A stretch of DNA of 64,000 bases, from NCBI RefSeq assembly GCF_039541955.1, contig NZ_BAABHF010000041.1:1-64000 (forward strand). Reading direction: 5' to 3'. Under the pieces are notes generated by a model that saw only the letters and a program-made list of their open reading frames with translations, searched no databases and had not been told where the DNA came from. A program made the position numbers and the translations under genes. Of the stretch, positions 8,084 through 17,227 are shown one piece after another (the stretch's first letter is position 1; every line of letters begins with the position of its first letter). Source of the DNA: Actinoallomurus oryzae. Lineage in GTDB: Bacteria; Actinomycetota; Actinomycetes; Streptosporangiales; Streptosporangiaceae.

Positions 8084-9399
8084 GCGGAGACCTCCTCCGT
8101 CGTGACGGGCAGATGCCAGGGACGGAACGGCCGCCCCTGGGACTGGAAAACCCGGGAGAACAGCTCGTAGTACTCCAGACGCAGCGCCTGAATGGCCACG
8201 ACCAGACCCTCCAGCGCGAAGGCCAGCAGGTTCCCGGCGACGAAGACCGCGACCGCCCCTACCGCGGCGACCGTTCCGCGCGGCCACAGGGCGCGCGTGC
8301 CCTCCCAGACGATCCATCCGAGTGCCGCATGGGTGAGCCCGAACGCCGCCAGCCGGGTGAAGGAGGCCAGATTCGAACCGAGCCCGAGCACCGTGTCGAA
8401 CAGCTCCACGCAGGCGTCGAAGACGCCGCCCTCCCCGGTGAACCCCAGAAAGATCAGTAGCATCGCCAGCGCGGCCAGCACCGCTCCCGAGACGACCACC
8501 GCGACCACGCCCGCATACCAGCCGACCGCGACGAGCGCCAGCCCCAGGAGCAGCACGACCCCCGCGACTCCCGACGGGGCGTACAGCGCGGCGGCCCAGC
8601 CGGCCTCCCGGACACGGTTGACCGTGCCGAGCGCCAGCGCCCCGGCCAGCAGCACCCCGCCCAGGCAGACCGCCACCGCCATCAGCGCGACCGGACGCTC
8701 CATCGGGCGCAGCCACAGCGCCGGAATCGCACCGGTCGGCCCGAAGAACTCCCCGTACAGCACGCCGAAGACGATCCCGGCCACGCCCGCGCCCGCGGCG
8801 AGCGGCCAGACCCGCCGGAACCGCTCCAGACGAGGCCAGAACGCCAGGGCGACCGCGATCAGCAGCAGCAGCGCGCCGTGCCCGACGTCACCGAACATCA
8901 TCCCGAACATCAGGAGGAACGCCCCGGCGGCCAGCGGCGTGGGATCCATGTCCCGGTACGGAACCGTGCCGTACGTCTCGACGAGAGACGTAAGCGAGCC
9001 GCGCACGCCCCCCGTACGCAGCACCGATGGAACCTCCACACCGCGGGGCCGGGGCAAAACCACGACCGCACCCTCCACGGGCGCGAGGCGCTCGGACAAC
9101 ACCGCCACCGTATCGGCGGGCACCCAGCCGAGCAGCGCGCTCACCCCGTCCCGCGTGGTCGACGCCTGCGAGCGCTCCCGCAGCGCCGCCTCACCGGCGA
9201 GCAGCTCGGGTCGTCCCGTGGCGGACGGAGGCGTGACCGACAGCACGGCCTCCGGCACGGGTCGCGGTGCCGCCTCGTCGAACTCGACCGCACCCGCGTC
9301 GGCCACCCGCACCAGAACGTCTCGCATCCGGTCCGCCGGGGCGACCACGGCGATCCGGTCCATGCGCACCGGTATCAGCGACTCACGCCACGACGGCAT
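8053..9399 (-). CDS. ntpI: V/A-type ATPase membrane subunit I (ion half-channel and stator anchor)
   Basis: 448 residues, short for subunit I (usually 600 or more) because the cytoplasmic N-terminal arm is reduced to about 150 residues. The membrane half is typical: LLMFGMMFGDVGHGALLL, YGEFFGPTG, a run of helices, then GLGSNLASFTRLAAFGLTHAAL with the conserved arginine, and LEGLVVAIQALRLEYYELFSRVF. It carries ions past the K ring and anchors the stalks. The start is taken at MPSWRESLIPVRMDRIAVVA, 17 bp inside the ntpC end; the frame stays open farther upstream without homology. Confidence 0.9.
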   Translation of the reverse strand: MPSWRESLIPVRMDRIAVVAPADRMRDVLVRVADAGAVEFDEAAPRPVPEAVLSVTPPSATGRPELLAGEAALRERSQASTTRDGVSALLGWVPADTVAVLSERLAPVEGAVVVLPRPRGVEVPSVLRTGGVRGSLTSLVETYGTVPYRDMDPTPLAAGAFLLMFGMMFGDVGHGALLLLIAVALAFWPRLERFRRVWPLAAGAGVAGIVFGVLYGEFFGPTGAIPALWLRPMERPVALMAVAVCLGGVLLAGALALGTVNRVREAGWAAALYAPSGVAGVVLLLGLALVAVGWYAGVVAVVVSGAVLAALAMLLIFLGFTGEGGVFDACVELFDTVLGLGSNLASFTRLAAFGLTHAALGWIVWEGTRALWPRGTVAAVGAVAVFVAGNLLAFALEGLVVAIQALRLEYYELFSRVFQSQGRPFRPWHLPVTTEEVSAWPPGSSPSR

Positions 9400-10273
9400 C
9401 GAACGCCTCCAGGGGCCGACCGCCGCGGGACGCCAGTTCGAGCGCGGCACGGACACGGCGCGCGTCGGCGGCGAGCACCGCGACCGCGCCGAGCACCGGC
9501 CCGAGATCGAGACGCGAATCCGCCAGCAGCGCGTGCCCGTCACGCTCCAGCCGGGCCCACCAGCGCGTCTCGGCGACCCACAGATCGCCCGGCATCTCGG
9601 TTCCGTTCAGGGCCCAGGCGGCGTCGGCGGGCAGCCGGCGGCCGAACTCGGTGATGTCATCGGCGCCTGCGGTCTCCCGTCCGAGCAGGTCCACCGGCGG
9701 TTCCGGCAGCGGCCGCCCGTCGGAGAAACGCTCGCGGGCGGCGAGCAGGGCCAGAGCCCCGGCGGCCCAGGGCCGTGCGTCCGGTGAGACCGCCGCGACG
9801 CGCCGGGCCCAGCGAATCCGCATACCGAGCCGGATGGCGTTTGTGTCATCTGTGCCTGGATCGCCCCACGGCGAGGCGGCAAGCGCCCGGCGCAGGTCCG
9901 GCGCGTTCCGCAAACGGGGCCACGCGGTCGCCATCGCGCCCAAGTCGAAGAACGGCCCACCGAACAGCAACGCGTCAACGTTGGCGATCTCGAACCAGCC
10001 CGCCAGCGCCCGCAGCGCCGCGGCACCAGTGCCCGGTAGCCACCCGGCGAGCACGCGCACGTGCCAGAGCAGCGTCGCCAGTACCGCGTGCTGAGCCTCG
10101 TCAAGACTCTGGCCTGCGCGTATGTCATGCCGGTACGGCATCGAACCGAGAGCGGCCAGCGCCTCTTCAAGCGTGCGGGAGGACGCGGCACGGCGCGCGA
10201 CCCCGGACCCCCCGGCACGCCGCCACACGAGCGACCTCGCTCGTGTGGTTCCCGCGACCCAGGCCGCCGTCAT
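9383..10273 (-). CDS. ntpC: V/A-type ATPase subunit C (socket between rotor and ring)
   Basis: 296 residues, helical and tryptophan-containing, matching the V-type subunit C/d family by size, by its position beside the I subunit, and by segments such as LRALAGWFEIANVDALLF and a late NLLLRWWARLERDG-like stretch (ETRWWARLERDG). It joins the D shaft to the K ring. It lies 16 bp after the G subunit gene and overlaps ntpI by 17 bp. Sequence conservation in this family is low, so the call leans on operon context. No separate subunit F gene follows or precedes it. Confidence 0.8.
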   Translation of the reverse strand: MTAAWVAGTTRARSLVWRRAGGSGVARRAASSRTLEEALAALGSMPYRHDIRAGQSLDEAQHAVLATLLWHVRVLAGWLPGTGAAALRALAGWFEIANVDALLFGGPFFDLGAMATAWPRLRNAPDLRRALAASPWGDPGTDDTNAIRLGMRIRWARRVAAVSPDARPWAAGALALLAARERFSDGRPLPEPPVDLLGRETAGADDITEFGRRLPADAAWALNGTEMPGDLWVAETRWWARLERDGHALLADSRLDLGPVLGAVAVLAADARRVRAALELASRGGRPLEAFDAVVA

Positions 10274-10289
10274 GACGTGCCGCCGATCC

Positions 10290-10760
10290 TCACGGCCCCG
10301 GTCCGCCGGGCGGTCCGGGCCTCACGTACGTGGATCGGCACAGCTCCCGTTCGAGCAGTTCCACGGCTCTGCCGACCAGGGCGGGCATGCGATCTGCGGC
10401 ACGGCGGCGGATATCGGTGGCACGCCGCTCGGCCTCCGCGGCGATGGCCGCCTGTTCGGCCTCACTGTCCGCCCGGGCCCGCTCCATGGCATCGGCCCTC
10501 ACGACGGGCGCCGCCGTCCGTGCTTCGGCGAGGATCTCCTCGGCCTGCTCTCGCGCACGCGCCCTCACCTGGTCCGCCTCGTGCCGGGCGGCGTCAGCGA
10601 TCACACGGCACTCGGTGTGGACCGGTTCGAGCGCGCCGAAGACCTCGGCGAGTTCCTCCTCCGCACCGGCCGGCCGGTCGTCGGGCACCCCCGACCGGGC
10701 GGCCGCGCCAGGAACCGCGGCCGGACGCCACCGCCGCAGGAAGTCGCGCAGCACCGCCAT
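10290..10760 (-). CDS. V/A-type ATPase peripheral-stalk subunit G/H (stator coiled coil)
   Basis: 156 residues from the ATG at 10758-10760 (MAVLRDFLRRWRP). After a Pro-rich linker there is a long amphipathic helix (about 50-140) full of Ala, Arg and Glu (ADQVRARAREQAEEILAEA) ending in a short hydrophobic tail, as in stator G or H subunits. It would pair with ntpE. A longer reading from GTG 10815-10817 is possible, but it would start directly against the dormancy box at 10818-10831; the shorter start leaves that box about 60 bp upstream, where an activator site belongs. It is the first gene of the ten-gene minus-strand operon. Confidence 0.75.
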   Translation of the reverse strand: MAVLRDFLRRWRPAAVPGAAARSGVPDDRPAGAEEELAEVFGALEPVHTECRVIADAARHEADQVRARAREQAEEILAEARTAAPVVRADAMERARADSEAEQAAIAAEAERRATDIRRRAADRMPALVGRAVELLERELCRSTYVRPGPPGGPGP

Positions 10761-10817
10761 GTTCACATGATCGCCAGCCCGCCTTTCCTGGGACAGGGCC
10801 GCACGGACGCCCGTCAC

Positions 10818-10831
10818 GGGACCTTCGGCCC
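10818..10831. promoter_or_regulatory. DosR-like box heading the V-ATPase operon
   Basis: The perfect consensus GGGACCTTCGGCCC, ending 58 bp upstream of the chosen start of the stator gene. It agrees with the DosR motif GGGACTTNNGNCCC except for C instead of T at position 6. Confidence 0.75.
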
Positions 10832-10867
10832 GGTTGGCGCAGACCGCGGCCGCTGGCGCGAAGCGCC

Positions 10868-10882
10868 GGGACGGAAGGCCCT
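10868..10882. promoter_or_regulatory. Second DosR-like box upstream of the V-ATPase operon
   Basis: GGGACGGAAGGCCCT on the plus strand, reading AGGGCCTTCCGTCCC on the minus strand. Centre-to-centre distance to the first box is about 50 bp. The gap 10761-10969 holds nothing else recognisable. Confidence 0.6.
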
Positions 10883-10969
10883 GGCCGGCTGTGGGCCCGG
10901 AAGAAACCTCAAGCGTCGGAATCGTCAGCCGCCGCGACCAGCCGCGTCGATACCGCTCATGCGCTGCGT

Positions 10970-11833
10970 CTATCCGTCATCGCTCTCCGCACCGGAGGGT
11001 ACGACCGCGACGGGGCAGTGGGCGTGGTGGATCAGGCCGTGGCTGACCGAGCCGAGTCGTAGGCCGGTGTGGCCGCGCGCGGCTACGACGGCGAGATCCG
11101 CATCCGCCGATGCCTCCACGAGCGCCTTGACGGGATGGTCGCGGGGGGTGTCCTCCGCCACCGCGATATCGGGGTACCGCTCGCGCCAGGGCGCCACGAT
11201 CCGATGTGCCTCCTGGCGGACGGCCAGGGCCAACTCCCCGACCTCCAGAACCGCGTACCGGCCCTCGGGCGGGCACCAGGCGAAGATCACCCGGACCAGC
11301 GCCTGGCGGAGGATTGCCGCGTCGAAGGCGTACCGCAGCGCGGCGGCTGCGTGCTTCGACAGGTCGATGCCGACGACGATCTCCCGCCGCTCAGGCCGGT
11401 CGCCGTCACGGACCACCACGACCGGGGCGTTCGCGTAGCCCGCCGTATGCAGGCTCACCGAACCGAGCAACAGGCTCGCGAAACCACCACGCCCCCGATG
11501 CCCGACGACCACCTCGTAGGCCTCCTCGGCCTGACGGCGCAACGCCACGGCCGGGGGTTCAACGCCGAGCACGGTCGTCACCCCCAGCCCGGGATGCCAT
11601 CCGCGAACCTCCTCAGCCGACTCTTCCAGAATCGCCCGTCCGGCCTCGTGCAGGGACTCGGCCATCATCGGTTCGGGATAGAAGGGAATGTCGCAGGCCC
11701 AGGGCCCCACCGCATACACGATCCGCAGCGGCCGGCCACGCAGCACGGCCTCCTCGGCCGCCCACCGCAGCGCCACGCGCGACGGATCCGAACCATCGAC
11801 GCCGACCACGACCAGTGGCAGTTCCTCGGCCAC
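10970..11833 (-). CDS. Tandem universal stress protein
   Basis: 287 residues forming two UspA domains (about 5-140 and 149-280). Domain 1 opens with VVVGVDGSDPSRVAL and ends with the nucleotide-binding loop GHRGRGGF...LGSVS; domain 2 has VVGIDLSKHA and a shortened loop RGHTGLRLGSVSHG. Such proteins bind ATP or cAMP and are abundant under hypoxia and stationary phase in actinobacteria (for example Rv2623). It lies 126 bp after the P-type ATPase on the same strand and may share its transcript. I found no good dormancy box directly upstream, which fits co-transcription with 11960-14704. Confidence 0.9.
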   Translation of the reverse strand: MAEELPLVVVGVDGSDPSRVALRWAAEEAVLRGRPLRIVYAVGPWACDIPFYPEPMMAESLHEAGRAILEESAEEVRGWHPGLGVTTVLGVEPPAVALRRQAEEAYEVVVGHRGRGGFASLLLGSVSLHTAGYANAPVVVVRDGDRPERREIVVGIDLSKHAAAALRYAFDAAILRQALVRVIFAWCPPEGRYAVLEVGELALAVRQEAHRIVAPWRERYPDIAVAEDTPRDHPVKALVEASADADLAVVAARGHTGLRLGSVSHGLIHHAHCPVAVVPSGAESDDG

Positions 11834-11949
11834 GAAACCCCCCGAAAACGCGGCTCACGTCAGAGCCGACACACACTGAAGGCCTCCCACTCACACTCTC
11901 ATGACACTCTCCGAATCCGGACATCACTCCCCAAACCCACCGGTACATC

Positions 11950-11966
11950 GCGGTGACGGTCACCGC
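11950..11966. repeat. Perfect 17-bp inverted repeat at the end of the P-type ATPase gene
   Basis: GCGGTGACGGTCACCGC is a perfect palindrome around a central G and overlaps the ATPase stop codon at 11960-11962. There is no T-run, and the loop would be too tight for a normal terminator hairpin, so it may be an operator or only a chance palindrome in coding DNA. Confidence 0.4.
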
Positions 11967-14704
11967 CGGGCGGCGTGGCGTCGGGTCAGGTAACGGCGCA
12001 GTTCGTCCGCTCCCCAGACGATGAACGGGTACGGGAGCAGTAGAAGCAGATCCGTGGGAGGGAGCGCGGTGGTCCCCAGGAGTTGCTGGAACATTGGGGT
12101 GTAGGCGAACACCATGGCAAGGAGGAGTTCGCCGGCTATTCCCGCCAGCAGGTAGCGGTTGGACAGCACGCCGACGGAACGCAGCGACGCTCGTTGGGTG
12201 CGTACGGCGAAGGCGGTCCCGACCTGCCCGGCGATCATCCCGAGGAACGCCATGGTCGTCGCCTGCCGATAGGCATGGTGCAGATGCGTACCGGCGCCTG
12301 TCGGCGCGCCGGGATGCCAGCCCGCGCGGGTCAGTACGTAGAAGAAGCCCGCCATCTGCAGGGAACAGACCAGAACGCCGAGGAAGAACCACGCACGCAG
12401 CAGCATGGGGCCACGGATGACTCCCTCAGAGCGTGGCCGTGGTGGCCGCTGCATGAGACCGGGCTCGGCCGGCTCACGGCTCAGGGCAAGGGCCGGCAGT
12501 GTTTCGCTGCCGACATCGAAGGCCAGCAGTTGAAGGATGGTGAGCGGTAGCGGCACCGCCCCGCCGGCGACGGCGAACACCAGGAACGGAATCACCTCGG
12601 GCGTGGCGTGAGCAAAGATATAGATGATGAACTTGCGAACATTGTCATAGATGCGCCGCCCGGACCGTACGGCCGCCACGATCGAAGCGAAATTGTCGTC
12701 GGTGAGGATCATCGTGGACGCTTCCCGGGCGACGTCGGTGCCCGAGCGGCCCATCGCGACTCCGATATCGGCGCGGCGCAGCGCCGGGGCGTCGTTGACG
12801 CCGTCACCCGTCATCGCCACCACATGCCCTTGCTCGCGTAGGGCATCGGCGATGTGCAGTTTGGCCTCCGGCGATGCGCGGGCGAAGAGGATGTCGGGTT
12901 CATCCCGTACCAGCTCAGCGATCTGACACTCGTGGAGCCGATCCAGTTCTTCGCCGCTCACCACCCGGGGATGACCGTCGGTGATGCCGACCCGCCGGGC
13001 GATGGCGACGGCGGTCAGCGGGTGGTCACCGGTGATGACGATGATGCGGATCCCGGCGGTACGGCAGTCCGCGACCGCCTGCGGGACCTCCGGACGCGGA
13101 GGGTCGAGCATCGCGATCAAACCGACGAAACACAGATCCCGCTCGGCGTCCACGCGCCGATGTGGCGGCCGTCGCTGGATCGGCAGAGCCCGCTCGGCGA
13201 GAGCGAGCACGCGAAGCCCATCAGAGGCGAAGGCGTCCACCTGCGCGGTGATGTGCTCCTCGTCTCGAACGCTCAGCGGCATCCGCCGGCCCTTCTGGTC
13301 CAGTAACGTCGAGCAGCGGGGCAAGACGGCCTCCGGAGCGCCCTTGGTGTGCACGACCAGGCCATCACCGTGTTGGTCGATGGTCGACATCAGCTTGAGC
13401 TCGGGGTCGAAATGGAACTGCCAGCGGCGTCCGGTCTCCCTACGGTCCGCGTCGGTGTCGGCGCCCAATGCTTGCGCGGCGAGCAGTACGGCCACCTCGG
13501 TCGGGTCACCGCTCGGCTCCCGGCCCGGACGAAGCCGCGCGTTGTTACACGTGGCGGCGGCTCGGGCCACGGCGTCCAGCGCCGCGTCGGGCGGGGCACC
13601 GGCAAGACTCGCTCCGGTGCCGTTCAGGTCCGTGCGGCCTGCGGCCGTCCACACCCCCATCGGCCGCATGCGGTTCTCGGTGAGCGTGCCGGTCTTGTCG
13701 GTGCAGATCACATCGGTGGAGCCGAGGGTCTCCACCGCACTCAGCCGTTTGACCAGCGCGCCGCGTGTGGCGAGCACTTTCACGGCCACCGCGAGCGCCA
13801 GCGTGATGACGGGCAGCAGGCCCTCGGGGACCATTCCGGCCAGCAGCCCGGCCGCGAACACGAGCGCATTGATCGGCGACAGGTGGGCGCCGAATCTCGC
13901 GACCGGGATGAACGCGAACGCCAGCGCCACCGACACCGCGGCGATCAGCCAAGCGGCCCGCCGGACCTGCCGTTCCAGCGGGCTGGGGTCCTGCTTGACG
14001 CGTTCGGACAGCGCGGCGATCCGGCCGAGTTCGGTCATCATGCCGGTGGCGAACACCACGCCGCGTGCCTGGCCCCCGGTGCAGCTCGTTCCGCTGAACA
14101 CCAGGTCGTGCGCTCTGAGCACGGGAACATCGACATCCAGGATGGACGCTGATCGCAGCGTGGGGACGGCCTCCCCTGTCAACGCGGACATGTCGACCTC
14201 GATGGCCCCGGCCAGCAACCGGACGTCGGCGGCGATCCGATCGCCCTCCTCGATGATCGCAATGTCGCCCGGCACCAGCTCAGTCGCGTCGATCTCCACG
14301 GGCCGCCCATCGCGTACGGCCTTCGCCCGCAGCGGGAGGTACTCCGCCAGCGCCTCGACCGCCCGCTCGGCCTGCAGCTCTTGGGCGAAGGCGAAGGCGG
14401 CGTTCAACATGATGATCAATACAACGGCGACGGCCACGACGAGTGAGCCGACGGTGAACAGCAACGCGGCCGCGAGCCACAGCAGCAATGCCAAAGGGTG
14501 GGCGAGCTGACGGATCAGCTCTCCCGGCCAGCGTCGTCCGCCCCGCCGCCGCAGCTCGTTGGGGCCGTACTGCAACAGCCGCCGCCGCGCGTCCGCACTG
14601 GACAACCCCCGACGTGAACTGCGTAGATCACGAAGTAGCAGCTCGGCGGCTTCTTCGGGGTTCACGCCAGGCGGCTGGAGCCATGCCTCATGCCGACGCC
14701 TCAT
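11960..14704 (-). CDS. P2-type cation-transporting ATPase
   Basis: 914 residues with all P-type motifs: TGEAVP in the actuator domain, membrane motif PEGLLPVITLALA, phosphorylation site DKTGTLT at Asp336, the KGAPEA nucleotide-binding motif, and TGDGVNDAP. About ten membrane helices are visible: two pairs before the phosphorylation domain and six after. PEGLL in helix 4 places it with calcium/sodium/potassium-type P2 pumps, close to the DosR-controlled CtpF group; the ion is not decided. No clear ribosome site precedes ATG 14702-14704; GTG at MNPEEA 14 codons on is an alternative. It is divergent from the stress protein at 14819 across a shared dormancy box. Confidence 0.9.
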   Translation of the reverse strand: MRRRHEAWLQPPGVNPEEAAELLLRDLRSSRRGLSSADARRRLLQYGPNELRRRGGRRWPGELIRQLAHPLALLLWLAAALLFTVGSLVVAVAVVLIIMLNAAFAFAQELQAERAVEALAEYLPLRAKAVRDGRPVEIDATELVPGDIAIIEEGDRIAADVRLLAGAIEVDMSALTGEAVPTLRSASILDVDVPVLRAHDLVFSGTSCTGGQARGVVFATGMMTELGRIAALSERVKQDPSPLERQVRRAAWLIAAVSVALAFAFIPVARFGAHLSPINALVFAAGLLAGMVPEGLLPVITLALAVAVKVLATRGALVKRLSAVETLGSTDVICTDKTGTLTENRMRPMGVWTAAGRTDLNGTGASLAGAPPDAALDAVARAAATCNNARLRPGREPSGDPTEVAVLLAAQALGADTDADRRETGRRWQFHFDPELKLMSTIDQHGDGLVVHTKGAPEAVLPRCSTLLDQKGRRMPLSVRDEEHITAQVDAFASDGLRVLALAERALPIQRRPPHRRVDAERDLCFVGLIAMLDPPRPEVPQAVADCRTAGIRIIVITGDHPLTAVAIARRVGITDGHPRVVSGEELDRLHECQIAELVRDEPDILFARASPEAKLHIADALREQGHVVAMTGDGVNDAPALRRADIGVAMGRSGTDVAREASTMILTDDNFASIVAAVRSGRRIYDNVRKFIIYIFAHATPEVIPFLVFAVAGGAVPLPLTILQLLAFDVGSETLPALALSREPAEPGLMQRPPRPRSEGVIRGPMLLRAWFFLGVLVCSLQMAGFFYVLTRAGWHPGAPTGAGTHLHHAYRQATTMAFLGMIAGQVGTAFAVRTQRASLRSVGVLSNRYLLAGIAGELLLAMVFAYTPMFQQLLGTTALPPTDLLLLLPYPFIVWGADELRRYLTRRHAARR

Positions 14705-14779
14705 CAGTAACTGAGTCCGTACCCAAGGTGCACGTTGTCATCACCAGGTGCCGGTGAGTGTCGAACGGCCTCGGGCCGC

Positions 14780-14793
14780 AGGACCTTTGCCCG
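14780..14793. promoter_or_regulatory. DosR-like box between the P-type ATPase and a stress protein gene
   Basis: AGGACCTTTGCCCG, 26 bp before the plus-strand start at 14819 and 76 bp before the minus-strand start at 14704. A weaker GTCGAACGGCCT element is centred about 21 bp to the left. Confidence 0.65.
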
Positions 14794-14818
14794 GTCCGGG
14801 GGAGGCGTCCATCGAGCC

Positions 14819-15691
14819 ATGCTGAAACCGATGAACGGTTCCCAGGTCATGGTCGGCTTCGACGGCTCTGCGGGCAGCGAGCGCGCGTTGTGCTGGGCGG
14901 TCCGTGAGGCGGAGCTTCGCCGGATGCGGTTGCTCATCTGTCATGCCTGGGACTGGCCCTACCCGGTGCCGCCGTCGGGACCGGTCGCACTCGACACCGC
15001 TCGGAAGATGGCCCAGCATGTCCTGGACCGCGGCGTCCGAATCGCCCGGGAGGCCTCTCCCCGGACCGTCGCGCGGGACCGCCTGGTGGTCGGTTCGGCG
15101 GAAGAGGTGCTGGTGAACCAGTCACACGGCGCGGCGCTCGCCGTCGTCGGTGCGCGTGGAGCGAGTGGATGCCCCGAGCAGCTCGTCGGCTCATCGGCAG
15201 TCCAGCTCCCGTCCTACGCTCACTGCCCGGTCATCGTGGTGCGACGACCGACCGTCGCCCCTGGGAGTCCGATCGTGGTCGGCGTCGACGGATCCGTCGC
15301 CTCTGAGGCCGCGGTCGGCTTCGGGTTCGAGGAGGCGGCCCTGCGTGGTCGGCCGCTCCTGGCCGTGTACGGCTATTGGGAGCCTGAGGCGATCATGTCC
15401 GCGGGCGTGGACGGGTACATCGACCAGGAGGAACTTTCCCGAACGGCGGGTTGCACGCTGGAGCGGACCGTGGCGCCCTGGCGCGAGAAGTATCCGTACG
15501 TTGACGCCCGCACGTCACTGGTACCCCGGCCACCACGGGAGGCATTGCTGGACGCGGTCGGGGACGCGGGGCTGTTGGTGGTCGGCGGACGCGGCCTGGG
15601 CGGTGTCGATGGTCTGCGTCTCGGCTCGGTCAGCAGCGCCATGCTGCACAGCGCGCCGTGTTCGGTGGCGGTCGTACGGCCCCACGGATGA
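14819..15691 (+). CDS. Tandem universal stress protein
   Basis: 290 residues, two UspA domains. Domain 1 begins QVMVGFDGSAGSERAL and has the loop VVGARGASGCPEQLVGSSAVQ, in which the usual GGF...LGSVS is altered; domain 2 has IVVGVDGSVASEAA and GGRGLGGVDGLRLGSVSSA, a good nucleotide-binding loop. A GGGGGAGG element precedes the ATG by 13 bases; an in-frame ATG four codons later is an alternative. It is followed after 11 bp by the 4Fe-4S protein gene, so the two are likely one transcript driven from the box at 14780. Confidence 0.88.
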   Translation: MLKPMNGSQVMVGFDGSAGSERALCWAVREAELRRMRLLICHAWDWPYPVPPSGPVALDTARKMAQHVLDRGVRIAREASPRTVARDRLVVGSAEEVLVNQSHGAALAVVGARGASGCPEQLVGSSAVQLPSYAHCPVIVVRRPTVAPGSPIVVGVDGSVASEAAVGFGFEEAALRGRPLLAVYGYWEPEAIMSAGVDGYIDQEELSRTAGCTLERTVAPWREKYPYVDARTSLVPRPPREALLDAVGDAGLLVVGGRGLGGVDGLRLGSVSSAMLHSAPCSVAVVRPHG

Positions 15692-15702
15692 GGAGGGTGG
15701 CC

Positions 15703-16820
<1,118 letters not shown>

Positions 16821-16824
<4 letters not shown>

Positions 16825-16880
16825 GCGCGCTCACCCGCCTTAGGAAGCGGCTTGCCGCGCTGGAACGCGCGTGTCCTTGA
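16821..16880 (+). CDS. 19-codon mini-frame coupled to the 4Fe-4S gene; small protein or gene stub
   Basis: GTG at 16821 overlaps the TGA of the preceding gene (GTGA), the same coupling used elsewhere in this window. It encodes VSALTRLRKRLAALERACP and stops at 16878-16880. The basic helix-like peptide matches nothing I know. Because a flavoprotein gene normally follows hydB in hydrogenase operons, this may be the residue of its start after a deletion, or it may be meaningless. Confidence 0.3.
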
Positions 16881-16904
16881 GGTGCAGTTCCGACAGATCG
16901 CTGA

Positions 16905-17100
16905 TCACGAGATTCCATCCACGCCGAAGATCACCGACTCGATGCTCTGAGTCCGATCTCCGAGCACACACTGGCCGGTCCTGGTCCGCATCGGTCGATC
17001 CCCCTTCATGCATCTCGACCATCCCTCTTCACGGAGCCGACCGGACAGAGGCTTCGGTCCCGGTGCGACAAGCCGAACGCCCCGCCCCCCATCCACACAG
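16905..17100 (-). pseudogene. Relic of a second ntpD-HAD junction
   Basis: Read on the minus strand, codons ending at 17029 give GRSACRTGTEASVRSAP-stop, matching the last residues of V-ATPase subunit D at 3475 (GRSGDRAGTEAPARAPP-stop). After 38 bp an ATG at 16991 opens MRTRTGQCVLGDRTQSIESV followed by IFGVDGIS-stop at 16905, matching the first 25 or so residues of the HAD-like protein at 3441. Order, orientation and spacing equal those of the intact locus. The rest of both genes is gone. It is best explained as the scar of a duplicated or homologous operon end. Confidence 0.7.
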
Positions 17101-17127
17101 GTCCGCGCCGTTCGGGCCGGAACACAC

Positions 17128-17143
17128 AGGACGGAAGGCCCTG
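17128..17143. promoter_or_regulatory. DosR-like box upstream of the Rv2004c-like gene
   Basis: AGGACGGAAGGCCCTG on the plus strand (CAGGGCCTTCCGTCCT on minus), 85 bp before the start at 17228. A second half-like element GCCGTTCGGGCCGG is centred about 22 bp to the left. The surrounding bases resemble those of the box at 10868, in line with shared ancestry with the V-ATPase locus. Confidence 0.6.
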
Positions 17144-17227
17144 GCCGGTGCCCCGTCGCGGAGCCATTGTGGGAATTCACAGCGTGAACCGGGCCACGAG
17201 CCATGCCGATCGTCACCTGGGAGGAAC

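Larger units (their letters stand above)
16881..17227. other. 347-bp gap holding the relic and a dormancy box
   Basis: Contains the ntpD-HAD relic (16905-17100), a dormancy box at 17128-17143 and the ribosome site of the next gene. No other gene or RNA was seen. Confidence 0.6.

Noticed and set aside
8084..8716. Long N-terminal extension of the V-ATPase K subunit
   Set aside because: It is Gly/Arg-rich shadow sequence inside ntpI; K subunits are about 140-160 residues and GGAGG precedes the ATG at 8083.
10761..10817. N-terminal extension of the V-ATPase stator gene from GTG 10815
   Set aside because: It would place the start codon directly against the best dormancy box and adds no recognisable sequence.
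11970..14510. Long open frames antisense to the P-type ATPase and other genes
   Set aside because: They are mirror frames created by about 70% G+C with strong third-position bias; they show Arg/Pro/Gly-rich composition and no family motifs, while the opposite strand encodes clear proteins.
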